From Poseidonocella pacifica (GTDB lineage: Bacteria > Pseudomonadota > Alphaproteobacteria > Rhodobacterales > Rhodobacteraceae), in contig NZ_FOJU01000002.1 in assembly GCF_900111875.1 (NCBI RefSeq), positions 124,001-188,000 of the forward strand: a DNA stretch of 64,000 nucleotides. Direction: 5' to 3'. The translations under genes and the position numbers were made by a program. The notes below the pieces were generated by a model. That model saw only the letters and a list, made by a program, of their open reading frames with translations, had not been told where the DNA came from and ran no database searches. This document shows, one piece after another, positions 25,403-34,638 of this stretch. Within the stretch, counting starts at the first letter, position 1, and every line of letters begins with the position of its first letter.

Positions 25403-25987
25403 TCAGGCGGTTTCGGTGCGCCCGCGCCTATCGCCGCGCAGGTTGGCATAGAGCACGTGATTGCGCCAACGCCCATGGATCTGCAGATAGCTTTGCGCGA
25501 CGCCTTCGTATTTGAAGCCGCACTTTTCCAGCACGCCGCGCGATGGAGCGTTCTCCGGCAAACACGCGCTCTCGATCCGACTGAGGTCCAACGTCTGAAA
25601 GGCGTAATGGACGAGCGCATCAATCGCTTCGCGCATGTAACCTTGCCGCGCAAACGCCTCCCCGATCCAGTACCCCATCGTTCCGGCCTGCGCAGGCCCA
25701 CGCCGGATATTGTCGAGCGTGATGGCCCCGAGCAGGAATTGATCCTCGCGGCGGATGAGGAAGACCGGTAGAGCCGTGCCCTGCCCCACAGCTCGGCTGG
25801 ACCAATACACCCGGTTCGTAAACGCCTTGCGGCTCAGATGATCGGGCGCCCAAGTGGGTTCCCACGGTGTGAGAAACTCCCGACTGTGGGAACGGAGCGT
25901 GGCCCACGCGCGAAAATCGCCGTGTTGAGGCGGACGAAGCGTCATCCGCTCCGTCTCAATCCGCAACTTCCGACGGGGCAAGAGCAT
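25403..25987 (-). CDS. GNAT acetyltransferase, RimJ/RimL-like
   Basis: N-acetyltransferase of 194 residues, related to enzymes that acetylate ribosomal protein N-termini (RimJ for S5). It opens TERMTLRPPQHGDFRAWATL. The acetyl-CoA region (GYWIGEAFARQGYMREAIDA) and the C-terminal SACLPENAPSRGVLEKCGFK and EGVAQSYLQIHGRWRNHVLY are typical of RimJ-type members. The start overlaps the M16 peptidase stop by one base, so it is the last gene of the oxidase/thrC cluster on this strand. The RimJ-like class is clear; the protein substrate is inferred. Confidence 0.86.
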   Translation of the reverse strand: MLLPRRKLRIETERMTLRPPQHGDFRAWATLRSHSREFLTPWEPTWAPDHLSRKAFTNRVYWSSRAVGQGTALPVFLIRREDQFLLGAITLDNIRRGPAQAGTMGYWIGEAFARQGYMREAIDALVHYAFQTLDLSRIESACLPENAPSRGVLEKCGFKYEGVAQSYLQIHGRWRNHVLYANLRGDRRGRTETA

Positions 25988-27249
25988 CAGGCTGCGAGCC
26001 GGGCCTTGAGCGCATCAAGGTCGCGCGCACGTGCCACGGGGCCGTAGAGAGCCAAAGCAGCGGGAGACTGCGTTGCCGTTCGGGCCGCAAAGTCGCGCAC
26101 ATCGCCGGTGGTCACCGCGTCTATCAACTCTACGGTTTCTTCCACGGTGGGCACCCTGTCCCAGATCTGAACCATCCGTGCGAGCCGTTCAGCACGGCTC
26201 GACGGGCTCTCAAGTCCCATAAGCAACCCCGCCTTCATCTGCGCTCTGGCGCGGGCGACTTCTTCCGCGCTCATATCATCAGCGGCGCGTCGGATCTCAT
26301 CCATGGTGATGTCGGCCAATCCCGGCACCTCGGCCTCGGATGTGCCCGCATAGATGGTCATCATGCCACTGTCGGCATAGGCGCCGGCTTGGGCGAAAAT
26401 GGTATAGCAGAGCCCGCGCCGCTCTCGAATCTCCTGAAAGAGCCGCGAGGACATCCCGCCCCCGAGGGCCGTGGCGTAGATCTGAGCCGTATAGATTTCG
26501 GCGTTGCGGTAGTTCGGCCCTTCGAACGCGAGCGCCATGTGCGCCTGTTCGAGATCCTTGACGACACGCCGCTCACCCCCGTGAAACCTTGCTGGCTCCT
26601 GCGCCGTGCTCTTGCCACGGGTCAAGCCGCCAAACAGCTTTTCAGCCGCTTTGACCAACGCATCGTGATCAACCGCGCCTGCCGCGGCGAGGATCATCTG
26701 CTCCGGTCCGTACTGCTCTGACACGAACCCGGTGAGGTCTTCGCGGGAAAAGCCGCGAACGCGTTCAACAGGACCGAGGATGGTACGGCCAAGCGCCTGC
26801 TCGGGGTAGGCCTCTTCCTGCAGCCAGTCGAAGATCACGTCATCCGGCGTGTCGAGTGCTTGTCCGATCTCTTGCAAGATCACCCCACGCTCTACCTCGA
26901 TTTCGCTCTGCTCGAACAAGGGGTTCAGAAGGATGTCGGAGATGACATCCAAAGCAAGCGGCACGTCATTCTGTAGCACGCGGGCGTAATAGGCCGTCGC
27001 CTCGCGGCTGGTGTAGGCGTTGATGTAGCCACCGACATCTTCGATCGCTTCGGCGATCTGCAGCGCTGTCCGAGTCTTCGTGCCCTTGAAGGCCATATGC
27101 TCGAGGAAATGCGCGATCCCGTTCTGCTCACGGCGCTCGTTACGGCCCCCAGCGGTCACCCATACGCCGATAGCGGCCGATTGCAGGCCGGGCATCTGTT
27201 CGGTGACGATACGGAATCCGTTGTCGAGGGTATGGGTCTGTACGGTCAC
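25987..27249 (-). CDS. M16 family zinc peptidase (processing-peptidase-like)
   Basis: Insulinase/pitrilysin-family protein of 420 residues, homologous to the mitochondrial processing peptidase beta subunit. The inverted zinc motif HFLEH (residues 47-51) is followed about 76 residues later by a Glu-rich segment (EIEVERGVILQEIGQ) supplying the third ligand. The C-terminal domain has GGGMSSRLFQEIRERRGLCY. It starts with GTG at 27249, overlapping the thrC stop (GTGA). Family members of this type in alphaproteobacteria are encoded after thrC. The physiological substrate is not known. Confidence 0.9.
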   Translation of the reverse strand: MTVQTHTLDNGFRIVTEQMPGLQSAAIGVWVTAGGRNERREQNGIAHFLEHMAFKGTKTRTALQIAEAIEDVGGYINAYTSREATAYYARVLQNDVPLALDVISDILLNPLFEQSEIEVERGVILQEIGQALDTPDDVIFDWLQEEAYPEQALGRTILGPVERVRGFSREDLTGFVSEQYGPEQMILAAAGAVDHDALVKAAEKLFGGLTRGKSTAQEPARFHGGERRVVKDLEQAHMALAFEGPNYRNAEIYTAQIYATALGGGMSSRLFQEIRERRGLCYTIFAQAGAYADSGMMTIYAGTSEAEVPGLADITMDEIRRAADDMSAEEVARARAQMKAGLLMGLESPSSRAERLARMVQIWDRVPTVEETVELIDAVTTGDVRDFAARTATQSPAALALYGPVARARDLDALKARLAA

Positions 27250-28634
27250 TTGGCAATGCGCTCCTTGATAAGGGTCTCGATGGCTTCGAGGTCATTCGTT
27301 ACACGAGTCAAACGTTCGTCGCGCTCAAATAGGTCCGACATTCGCGGAGGAAGCCCGGGGCGGATACCTGTCGCGGCCTCGACGGCGTCGGGGAATTTTG
27401 CGGGATGTGCGGTCGCGAGCGTGATCATCGGGATCTCTCCGATCTGCTGCTCCTCGGCCACCTTGACGCCGACCGCTGAGTGCGGACAGAGCAACTCACC
27501 CATCCGGGTCCGCGCTCTTTCGATGGTCGCGCGCGTCTCGTCCTCGGACGCTCGGCCAGAGGCGAATGTCTCTCGCAATGCCTGCAAGGCGCCTTGGCTG
27601 ACAGAGAACCCACCAGATTGCAGTTCATCCATCAATTGCCCCACAGCAGCCCCGTCACGGTCGTAGGCATCGAAAAGCGCACGTTCGAAGTTCGAGCTGA
27701 CCTGAATATCCATAGAAGGGCTGATCGACGGGATCACCTCGTCAGTGCGATACTCGCCGGTGCTCATGCAGCGATGGAGAATGTCGTTCTGGTTCGTCGC
27801 GGCCACTAGGCGCTGGATGGGCAATCCCATGCGCTTGGCAATGTAGCCTGCAAAAATGTCTCCGAAATTCCCGGTCGGAACGGTGAAACTTACTTCGCGG
27901 TGCGGTGCGCCGAGGCTTACTGCGGAGGTGAAATAGTAGACAACCTGAGCCAGAACCCGGGCCCAGTTAATTGAGTTCACCCCCGCGAGGCGGACCTCGT
28001 CACGAAACTCGAAGTGGTTGAACATGTCTTTCAGCCGGGCCTGACAATCGTCGAAATGCCCATCAAGAGCGAGGGCATGTACGTTGTCTTCGGTCGGTGT
28101 TGTCATCTGGCGGCGCTGCACTTCCGAAACGCGGCCATGTGGATAGAGGATAAACACATCGACATTATCGAGGCCTCGAAAGGCTTCGATCGCGGCCGAC
28201 CCGGTATCGCCGGAGGTCGCCCCCACGATCGTCACACGCTCCCCCGATCGCTGCAAAGCCGTCTGGAACAACTGCCCGATAAGCTGCATGGCGAAGTCTT
28301 TGAACGCCAGTGTCGGTCCGTGGAACAACTCCAGCAAGAAGTGGTTTGGGCCGAGCTGCTTGAGCGGCGCACGGGCATCATGGCCAAAACCGGAATACCC
28401 CCTTTCGATGCAGCCCCGAAACTCCTCCTCGGTGAAGCTCTCCCCGAGGAAGGGCCACATCACGCGGAAAGCAGCCTCCTCGTAGGATAGCCCGGCAAGA
28501 GCGGCGATATCGCCATGGCTCATTTTCGGAATGTCTCGCGGGACATAAAGACCGCCGTCACGGGCCAGCCCGCTGAGCATGGCCTGCTCGAAGTTCAATT
28601 CCGGGGCTTTCCCGCGGGTGGAAATATACTGCAT
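27246..28634 (-). CDS. thrC: threonine synthase
   Basis: PLP enzyme converting O-phosphohomoserine to threonine. 462 residues of the long (fungal/gram-negative) type, beginning MQYISTRGKAPELNFEQAML. The PLP lysine lies in FHGPTLAFKDFAMQLIG; ATSGDTGSAAIEAFRG binds phosphate; TGNFGDIFAGYIAKRMGLPI and ATNQNDILHRC follow. The ATG at 28634 is 4 bases after the SURF1 stop; an in-frame start 8 codons earlier would overlap SURF1. Clustering with cytochrome oxidase assembly genes is a lineage habit and does not imply a shared pathway. Confidence 0.96.
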   Translation of the reverse strand: MQYISTRGKAPELNFEQAMLSGLARDGGLYVPRDIPKMSHGDIAALAGLSYEEAAFRVMWPFLGESFTEEEFRGCIERGYSGFGHDARAPLKQLGPNHFLLELFHGPTLAFKDFAMQLIGQLFQTALQRSGERVTIVGATSGDTGSAAIEAFRGLDNVDVFILYPHGRVSEVQRRQMTTPTEDNVHALALDGHFDDCQARLKDMFNHFEFRDEVRLAGVNSINWARVLAQVVYYFTSAVSLGAPHREVSFTVPTGNFGDIFAGYIAKRMGLPIQRLVAATNQNDILHRCMSTGEYRTDEVIPSISPSMDIQVSSNFERALFDAYDRDGAAVGQLMDELQSGGFSVSQGALQALRETFASGRASEDETRATIERARTRMGELLCPHSAVGVKVAEEQQIGEIPMITLATAHPAKFPDAVEAATGIRPGLPPRMSDLFERDERLTRVTNDLEAIETLIKERIAK

Positions 28635-28638
28635 GGGT

Positions 28639-29310
28639 TCAAGTCTCTTTCCGCGCAAGGCGCCACAACAGGTAACAGCTCATAGCAAACCAAACGGCTG
28701 CGAGGCCGAACCACGTGACGACATATTGTAAGTGATCATTGGGGATGCCGGCGGTATCCACCGGGAGGGGCGTGACGCTTGTATCTTCCGACGCTTCTCG
28801 CGCGACCACCAGAACGTCTTCGGTGTCGAATCTCTCGGCGAGTTGGTCAATATCCCGCGCGAACCATGTATTGTCTTCCACATCGTTCTCGGGCGTGGAC
28901 GAATTGCGATCATCGGGCCAGTGGAGATTGCCGCTGACGCTGAGCGGGCCGGAATAGCGAGGGGCGTCCTTCTGTGCGGCCCGTACGAACCCACGATCCA
29001 GAAGGATGCGCCGACCATCCTCGGTTTCAAACGGTGAGATGATGCGATAACCGGGGCCAACCGACTTCACCGATACCAGAACACGAGCTTCCCGCGCACC
29101 GAGCGTGCCCCGCAAGGCGACAGGCTGATACCGATGATCTTGCACATTGGGTTGGTCGGGCAGTGGCTCAGGGTCATCGTATATGCGGGCCTCAATTTCG
29201 GCCAGAACGCCCTGCTTCCACGCCAGTCGCTGCACCTGCCACATCCCGAGCGACACGAGAATCGCAACCCCGACAAGGCCGAAAATCAGCGGTATGATCA
29301 GTCGTCTCAA
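28639..29310 (-). CDS. SURF1-family cytochrome oxidase assembly protein
   Basis: Inner-membrane assembly factor for aa3-type cytochrome c oxidase (heme a delivery to subunit I). 223 residues with two membrane segments at the ends: RRLIIPLIFGLVGVAILVSL and YVVTWFGLAAVWFAMSCYLL. The periplasmic domain between contains YQPVALRGTLG and RRILLDRGFV. The frame is open to 29469, but that stretch crosses a terminator hairpin and has no family similarity. A TTG at 29310, with AGGA 5 bases before it, gives the expected LRRLIIPL N-terminus; a GTG at 29322 is the alternative. It directly precedes thrC. Confidence 0.87.
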   Translation of the reverse strand: MRRLIIPLIFGLVGVAILVSLGMWQVQRLAWKQGVLAEIEARIYDDPEPLPDQPNVQDHRYQPVALRGTLGAREARVLVSVKSVGPGYRIISPFETEDGRRILLDRGFVRAAQKDAPRYSGPLSVSGNLHWPDDRNSSTPENDVEDNTWFARDIDQLAERFDTEDVLVVAREASEDTSVTPLPVDTAGIPNDHLQYVVTWFGLAAVWFAMSCYLLWRLARKET

Positions 29311-29329
29311 CGAGGTCCTCACAAAAGGA

Positions 29330-29351
29330 AAAGCGCGCCGGGGCGCGCTTT
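29330..29351 (-). terminator. hairpin terminator after ctaE
   Basis: A 9-10 base stem (AAAGCGCGCC / GGCGCGCTTT) with a 4-base loop, followed on the minus strand by TTTTCCTTTTG. It lies between cytochrome oxidase subunit III and SURF1 and probably reduces read-through into SURF1-thrC. Confidence 0.7.
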
Positions 29352-29399
29352 GCTTTATCGGGTTTCTCTGCAGGTGTTCAACCGCAAACCGACCGCGCC

Positions 29400-30200
29400 T
29401 TAGCCGCCCCAGATGTAGACAGCAGCGAAGAGGAAGAGCCAAACGACATCCACGAAGTGCCAGTACCATGCTGCCGCCTCAAAGCCGACGTGGTTCTCGG
29501 GGGTGAAATGGCCCCGATAGGTCCGCATCAAGCAGATGAAGAGGAAGATCGTCCCGACAAGAACGTGGAAGCCGTGAAACCCGGTCGCCATAAAGAAGTT
29601 GGCGCCATAGATGTTTCCGGAAAATCCGAAGGCTGCGTGCCCATATTCATAGATCTGCAGGATCGTGAAGAAAATCCCCAGAACAACCGCAAGTGTCAGA
29701 CCTTGCTTGATTTCGTCCCGCTTGTTCCCGTGCACGAGGGCGTGGTGAGCCCACGTCGCGGCGCATCCCGAACACAGCAGGATGAGCGTGTTGATCAGCG
29801 GCAGGTGGAACGGGTCAAAGGTTTCGATTCCCGCCGGCGGCCAAACGCCGTCTTTTGCAGGGCTGTCCGGTCCCATCGGATAGAGAGCGTGTTTGAAGAA
29901 GCTCCAGAACCAAGCGACGAAGAACATCACTTCGGACATGATGAACAGGATAAAGCCGTACCGAAGGCCGATGCGGACAACCGGCGTATGATCGCCTGCC
30001 TGATTTTCGGCAACGGTTTCGGACCACCATCCAAACATCGTGTAGGCAACGCCGACGAATCCGATCAGCAGGACCCAAGGGCCACTGCCATGGAAGAACA
30101 GAACCGCGCCGAACAGCATGACAAAGCCGGCGACTGACCCGAGAAGAGGCCAGATGGAGGGGTTCAGGATGTGATAGTCGTGGTTCTTTTCATGCGCCAT
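29400..30200 (-). CDS. ctaE: cytochrome c oxidase subunit III
   Basis: Seven-span integral subunit III of aa3-type cytochrome c oxidase, 266 residues, stabilising subunit I and helping proton uptake. It starts [60 protein letters not shown] and [19 protein letters not shown] carry the conserved helices, with [20 protein letters not shown] near the end. The ATG is at 30200, after ctaG with a 21-base gap. Subunit I is not in the window, as is usual when ctaD is at another locus. A terminator-like hairpin follows. Confidence 0.95.
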   Translation of the reverse strand: MAHEKNHDYHILNPSIWPLLGSVAGFVMLFGAVLFFHGSGPWVLLIGFVGVAYTMFGWWSETVAENQAGDHTPVVRIGLRYGFILFIMSEVMFFVAWFWSFFKHALYPMGPDSPAKDGVWPPAGIETFDPFHLPLINTLILLCSGCAATWAHHALVHGNKRDEIKQGLTLAVVLGIFFTILQIYEYGHAAFGFSGNIYGANFFMATGFHGFHVLVGTIFLFICLMRTYRGHFTPENHVGFEAAAWYWHFVDVVWLFLFAAVYIWGG

Positions 30201-30221
30201 GATTGTCCCTCGATGGTGCGG

Positions 30222-30803
30222 TCAGTTTAAGCCTGTTTCAGAAGCGTCAATCGGCAAAGCCGCTTGCTGCTCCGTCTCGGGCAAGTCGATTTCGTAAAAG
30301 GTATAGCCCAAGGTGATCGTGTGAATGTACTGTCCTTCGCGGTCGTCGACAATCTCGGGATCGACGTAGAAAGTCACCGGCATGCGCACGGTTTCACCGG
30401 GTTGCAGAACCTGCTCGGTAAAGCAGAAACAGTCGATCTTGGTGAAGAACCCACCGGCTTGATACGGGGCCACGTTGTAGCTGGCCTGCCCGGCGATGGG
30501 TCGGTCAGTTGGGTTGTGGGCTTCGTAAAAAGCAAGACCAGTCTCTCCGATACGCAACTCCATCTGGCGGACCTCAGGCTTGAACTGCCAGGGCATTCCA
30601 CGTTCCAGAGAGCCTTCGAAACGGATGGTTATGGTATCCTCAAGGATCTCGTCGGAGCCTGCGCCCACCTGCGTGACGCCACCAAAGCCCGTGACGCGGC
30701 AAAAGAGATTGTAAAGCGGAACCGAGGCCCAAGCGAGGGAGCCCATCAACAGGACCACGCCAGCAAGGCGCGCCACCGTTCTGGTTTTCGCGTCCATAGC
30801 CAT
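30222..30803 (-). CDS. ctaG: cytochrome c oxidase assembly protein CtaG (Cox11)
   Basis: Copper-delivering assembly factor for the CuB site of subunit I. 193 residues: one N-terminal membrane anchor (VARLAGVVLLMGSLAWASVP), LYNLFCRVTGFGG, and an immunoglobulin-like periplasmic domain. That domain carries the copper-binding CFCFTEQVLQPGE, with two cysteines, and MPVTFYVDPEIV. Its ATG overlaps the stop of the preceding small gene by one base. The order coxB-ctaB-small protein-ctaG-ctaE matches other Rhodobacteraceae and Paracoccus, so the assignment is secure. Confidence 0.95.
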   Translation of the reverse strand: MAMDAKTRTVARLAGVVLLMGSLAWASVPLYNLFCRVTGFGGVTQVGAGSDEILEDTITIRFEGSLERGMPWQFKPEVRQMELRIGETGLAFYEAHNPTDRPIAGQASYNVAPYQAGGFFTKIDCFCFTEQVLQPGETVRMPVTFYVDPEIVDDREGQYIHTITLGYTFYEIDLPETEQQAALPIDASETGLN

Positions 30804-30988
30804 CAGTTGACCGGCTCCGTCAACTCAGGGCGGGATACGTGATCGAACGCCTGCATCGGCTCACCGCGCGTCACCTTCACGACGGTCAAGCCAAAGACAA
30901 TCACGACAAAGCCCAGCAGGACGATGCCTACGCCGAAGTTGCGGCCCATGCGACGTTTGTGGAGGTCATGCTGACGGGGGAAGTTCAT
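30803..30988 (-). CDS. small single-span protein of the cytochrome oxidase cluster
   Basis: 61-residue protein starting MNFPRQHDLHKRRMGRNFGV. One membrane segment (VGIVLLGFVVIVFGLTVVKV) is followed by a short polar tail. Small proteins at this exact position, between ctaB and ctaG, are regular in alphaproteobacterial oxidase clusters (sometimes called CoxF) and are presumed to help oxidase assembly or to be an accessory subunit. Its ATG overlaps the ctaB stop (ATGA), and its stop overlaps ctaG by one base, giving tight translational coupling. The role is inferred from position. Confidence 0.78.
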   Translation of the reverse strand: MNFPRQHDLHKRRMGRNFGVGIVLLGFVVIVFGLTVVKVTRGEPMQAFDHVSRPELTEPVN

Positions 30989-31929
30989 GCGGGCCACCCA
31001 CCGTAGCCGAAGCTGCGCAGGATCGCCTCTACCCAGAGCGCTCCGAAATGCAGGAAGAGATAGATCAAGGAGAGGCGGAAGAAGGATTTTTCGACAGCAT
31101 AGCCGTCAGTTTCCGCATCGGCCTCGTCTCGGCGCAGAATCTTCCAAGCCCCAAGGACAAACATCGCGTTCAGGACCACAGCAACTGCGAGATAGAACGG
31201 ACCACCGATTGAGGTCATGCCCATCCCGATCGCCAATGCGGCGAGCAGCAGCGTGTACGCCCAGATATGGCGGCGCGTTGTACGGCGACCATGCGTCACA
31301 GTCAGCATCGGGACACCAGCATTGTCATAGTCGCTCTTCATGAAGAGCGCCAAGGCCCAGAAGTGCGGCGGCGTCCAGACAAAGATAAGCGCAAACATCA
31401 AGATTGCCTCGATGCTCACCGACCCGGTCGCGACCACCCATCCGATCATCGGAGGGAAAGCGCCCGCGGCACCGCCGATAACAATGTTCTGGGGCGTGGA
31501 GCGCTTGAGCCACATCGTATAGACGACCGCGTAAAAGAAGATCGTGAATGCCAAAAGCCCTGCGGCGGCCCAGTTCGCCGCCAGCCCAAGCATGACAACC
31601 GCGAAGCCAGACAAAGCAACTCCAAGCGCAAGCGCTTCATCAGGCGCGACCTTGCCCGCAGGAATTGGACGTGAGGACGTACGCCGCATGATGACGTCGA
31701 TATCGGCGTCCCACCACATGTTCAGCGCGCCGGACGCGCCTGCTCCGATCGCGATGAAAAGGACGGAACAGAAGCCAACGAAGGGATGAACAGAAACCGG
31801 TGCGACGAGGAGGCCGACCATCGCGGTGAATACGACAAGCGACATGACGCGCGGCTTCATCAGGGCGAAGTAGTCCCCGAAGGAACCTTCTCCACGCTGG
31901 ACCACTGTATCAATGCTGGCGTCGCTCAT
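30985..31929 (-). CDS. ctaB: protoheme IX farnesyltransferase (heme O synthase)
   Basis: Attaches a farnesyl group to heme B, giving heme O, the precursor of heme A in cytochrome oxidase. 314 residues with about nine membrane helices of the UbiA superfamily. The prenyl-diphosphate site is in GALNMWWDADIDVIMRRTSS (Asp-rich), with RPIPAGKVAPDEAL after it. A second acidic/polar site is HFWALALFMKSDYDNAGVPM. The start used is the ATG at 31929 (MSDASIDTVVQRG), 57 bases after coxB; the longer frame lacks similarity. It overlaps the next small gene by 4 bases. Confidence 0.95.
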   Translation of the reverse strand: MSDASIDTVVQRGEGSFGDYFALMKPRVMSLVVFTAMVGLLVAPVSVHPFVGFCSVLFIAIGAGASGALNMWWDADIDVIMRRTSSRPIPAGKVAPDEALALGVALSGFAVVMLGLAANWAAAGLLAFTIFFYAVVYTMWLKRSTPQNIVIGGAAGAFPPMIGWVVATGSVSIEAILMFALIFVWTPPHFWALALFMKSDYDNAGVPMLTVTHGRRTTRRHIWAYTLLLAALAIGMGMTSIGGPFYLAVAVVLNAMFVLGAWKILRRDEADAETDGYAVEKSFFRLSLIYLFLHFGALWVEAILRSFGYGGWPA

Positions 31930-31986
31930 CGCTGTCTCCGCTGGCCGGGCGCGACCGATGCGCACCCTTTGCTCTTGCCCGTCCGA

Positions 31987-32880
31987 TTACTTTGCCGAGG
32001 CAACCTCGATGCTGCGCGGCGTCCCGGCATATTCCTCGATGGCGCCGTCGAGCCAGCGCTCATATTCCTCTTCGCTCACCACCTTGACGGTGATGGGCAT
32101 GTAGGCATGCGCTTGTCCGCAAAGCTCGGAGCACTGACCGAAGTAAACGCCCTCTTTCTCGGCACTGAACCAAAGCTGGGCGATACGGCCCGGCACGGCA
32201 TCCTGCTTCACGCCGAACGCCGGGATCGTCCAGCTGTGGATCACATCGGCCCCGGTCACGCTCATGACCACTGTCTTGCCAACGGGAACAACCACCGAAG
32301 TATCCGTCGCAAGAAGGAACTCATCTTCAGAGAAACCAGCTTCTTCGAGTTGCGCAACCACCTCTCCCGTCAGCTTGTTTTCACCGCCAGTTGCCGGCGA
32401 GCCGATCATGTAGCTGTCGAAACCGAAATCGTGGTCGGTATACTCATAACCCCAATACCACTGATACCCCGTGACGGTGATATGCACTTCACCCTCAGGG
32501 ATTTCCTGCTGCTTGAAGAGCACGGGAAGAGAGTTGGCGCCGATGAACGCAAGGATCAGGATCGGAACCACAGTCCACGCGATTTCCAGCGGGGAATTGT
32601 GCGTGAAGCTGGCCGGCTTCGGGTTGGCTTTGCGGTTGTACCGCAAGATCACATAGGCGAGCAGGCCCACGACGAATATCGTGATTGCCGTGATGATGAT
32701 GAGCAGCAACCCGTCCAACCACTGCAAATCTCGCGCAAGTTCCGTGCCCGCGGGTTGAAAACCCATGGCGCCCTGTCGCGGCTTGCCTATGATCTCTAGG
32801 CCTTCACCGGCATCCTGCGCAAAAGCGGAAGTTGCCGTAAGTCCGGCCAGAAGGCCTGTCAGCTTGGTCAGGTATCGCAT
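31987..32880 (-). CDS. coxB: cytochrome c oxidase subunit II
   Basis: Subunit II of aa3-type cytochrome c oxidase, accepting electrons from cytochrome c through the dinuclear CuA centre. 297 residues: signal peptide ([21 protein letters not shown]), two membrane helices (about 58-80 and 98-120) and the periplasmic cupredoxin domain. CuA ligands are visible as H215, C250, E252, C254, H258 and M261 ([12 protein letters not shown]). The aromatic electron entry patch WYWGYEY is at about 141-147. The ATG at 32880 gives the proper signal peptide. It is the first gene of the oxidase assembly cluster and is divergent from tldD. Confidence 0.96.
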   Translation of the reverse strand: MRYLTKLTGLLAGLTATSAFAQDAGEGLEIIGKPRQGAMGFQPAGTELARDLQWLDGLLLIIITAITIFVVGLLAYVILRYNRKANPKPASFTHNSPLEIAWTVVPILILAFIGANSLPVLFKQQEIPEGEVHITVTGYQWYWGYEYTDHDFGFDSYMIGSPATGGENKLTGEVVAQLEEAGFSEDEFLLATDTSVVVPVGKTVVMSVTGADVIHSWTIPAFGVKQDAVPGRIAQLWFSAEKEGVYFGQCSELCGQAHAYMPITVKVVSEEEYERWLDGAIEEYAGTPRSIEVASAK

Positions 32881-33081
32881 GTCATAACCCTGGTCATTTC
32901 GACGTTCTTTATATGTTCGGCTCCGGAGCGCAAGGGCGACGTTGGTCGCGGAATCCCCGGTTGTGCTTTGAGCGGTTGAAACCATATTCTGCCCGACAGG
33001 ACAAGAAAGACAAGCGCGGCAATCGGACGCTCATGCCCGGTTCGTGTGCTCGTTTCAATCCCCAGACACCGGAGAGCCCCC

Positions 33082-34512
33082 ATGACAGACGCACCGTTTC
33101 GCCCCTTCGAGACGATGATCGACCGCGAAGCCGCCCTCGAAATCGTGCGCGAAGCCGTGGCCGGTGCCGACGACGGAGAGCTTTTTCTGGAGCGCCGCAG
33201 ATCCGAGGGTTTGGTTTTCGACGATGGGCGCATCCGTACTGCAAGCTATGACGCCGCCGAGGGTTTTGGGCTGCGGGCCGTGCGCGGGGAGGTTGCCGGA
33301 TACGCCCATTCCACGGAAATAACCGAAGCCGCTCTGCGTCGCGCACTGGAGACGTCGAGGCTGGCGGTTGGTGCGGGCGGTGGCACTCTTGGCGCCGCGC
33401 CCAAGGGGACCAATGCAAGGCTCTATACGGATGTCGATCCGCTTGATGAGATCGCCTTCCCTGCGAAAATCGACACCCTCAAGGAAATAGATGCTTTCTT
33501 GCGCGGCCTTGATCCGAGGGTGGTACAGGTGACCGCAACCATCGCCGCCTCCTTGCAGGAAGTGCATATTCTTCGTCCGGAGGATTCGTTGGTATCCGAT
33601 ACCCGTCCGATGAGCCGGGTGACAGTCTCAGTGATCGTCGAAGAGAATGGACAGCGGGAGCAAGGCTCCGCCAGCGGCGGTGGCCGGTTCGGGCTGGGTG
33701 ACTTGATCAATCGCGCGACATGGGAAGCAAAGGCACGAGAGGCCTTGCGTATCGCGCTGGTCAATCTCACAGCGGAGCCGGCCCCCGCAGGGGTGATGGA
33801 TGTGGTGCTGGGTCCGGGTTGGCCGGGGATCTTGCTGCACGAAGCTGTTGGCCATGGCCTTGAAGGGGATTTCAACCGCAAGGGATCATCGGCTTTCGCC
33901 GGTCTTTTGGGGCAGCGAATAGCGGCGCCCGGCGTCACCGTACTCGACGACGGCACTATCCCCGACCGGCGCGGCTCCATCACCGTGGATGACGAAGGGA
34001 CGCCCTCGAACAAGAACGTCCTTATTGAGGACGGTATCCTCGTGGGCTATATGCAGGATCGGCAAAATGCGCGGCTCATGGGGGTCTCCCCTACCGGCAA
34101 TGGTCGGCGTGAGAGTTTCGCGCATGCCCCCATGCCGCGCATGACAAACACCTACATGCTTGGCGGCGGCGCCGATCCCGGCGATATCGTCGCGGACCTG
34201 AAAGATGGGATCTATGCCGTCGGCTTTGGCGGCGGCCAAGTCGACATTACCAGCGGCAAATTCGTCTTTTCCTGCACCGAGGCCTATCGCGTGAAGGATG
34301 GCAAGGTCGGTGCCCCGGTCAAGGGCGCGACACTGATCGGAGACGGGGCGACGGCACTTCAACAGATCCGCGCCATTGGCAACGACATGGCGCTCGATCC
34401 GGGCATGGGCAATTGCGGCAAGGCGGGCCAATGGGTGCCGGTGGGTGTCGGACAACCCACGATGATGATCGGGGGCCTCACCGTCGGCGGGTCAGCATCG
34501 GAAAAGGGCTGA
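33082..34512 (+). CDS. tldD: metalloprotease TldD
   Basis: Catalytic subunit of the TldD/TldE protease that degrades unfolded peptides and matures microcins or regulates antitoxins. 476 residues. The zinc motif is HEAVGH (H253-E254...H258) in LLHEAVGHGLEGDFNRKG, with the C-terminal FVFSCTEAYRVKDGKVG and MALDPGMGNCGKAGQWVPVG typical of TldD. The ATG at 33082 follows GGAGAG; an earlier start 12 codons upstream is not supported. The partner TldE/PmbA is not in this window. It is divergent from coxB, with a 200-base intergenic region that contains a TATAAA box on the coxB side. Confidence 0.95.
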   Translation: MTDAPFRPFETMIDREAALEIVREAVAGADDGELFLERRRSEGLVFDDGRIRTASYDAAEGFGLRAVRGEVAGYAHSTEITEAALRRALETSRLAVGAGGGTLGAAPKGTNARLYTDVDPLDEIAFPAKIDTLKEIDAFLRGLDPRVVQVTATIAASLQEVHILRPEDSLVSDTRPMSRVTVSVIVEENGQREQGSASGGGRFGLGDLINRATWEAKAREALRIALVNLTAEPAPAGVMDVVLGPGWPGILLHEAVGHGLEGDFNRKGSSAFAGLLGQRIAAPGVTVLDDGTIPDRRGSITVDDEGTPSNKNVLIEDGILVGYMQDRQNARLMGVSPTGNGRRESFAHAPMPRMTNTYMLGGGADPGDIVADLKDGIYAVGFGGGQVDITSGKFVFSCTEAYRVKDGKVGAPVKGATLIGDGATALQQIRAIGNDMALDPGMGNCGKAGQWVPVGVGQPTMMIGGLTVGGSASEKG

Positions 34513-34638
34513 TCCGTTTGCGCGCGGCGGAGCCCACTTGAATAAAATTGTTGGAAACACGCTGAATCTCCGTGGAACCTTTACGTCCTGTTAACCCCGA
34601 TCCCGCTAAATCGTCGGTGCAAGCAGGCGGAGCGACGG

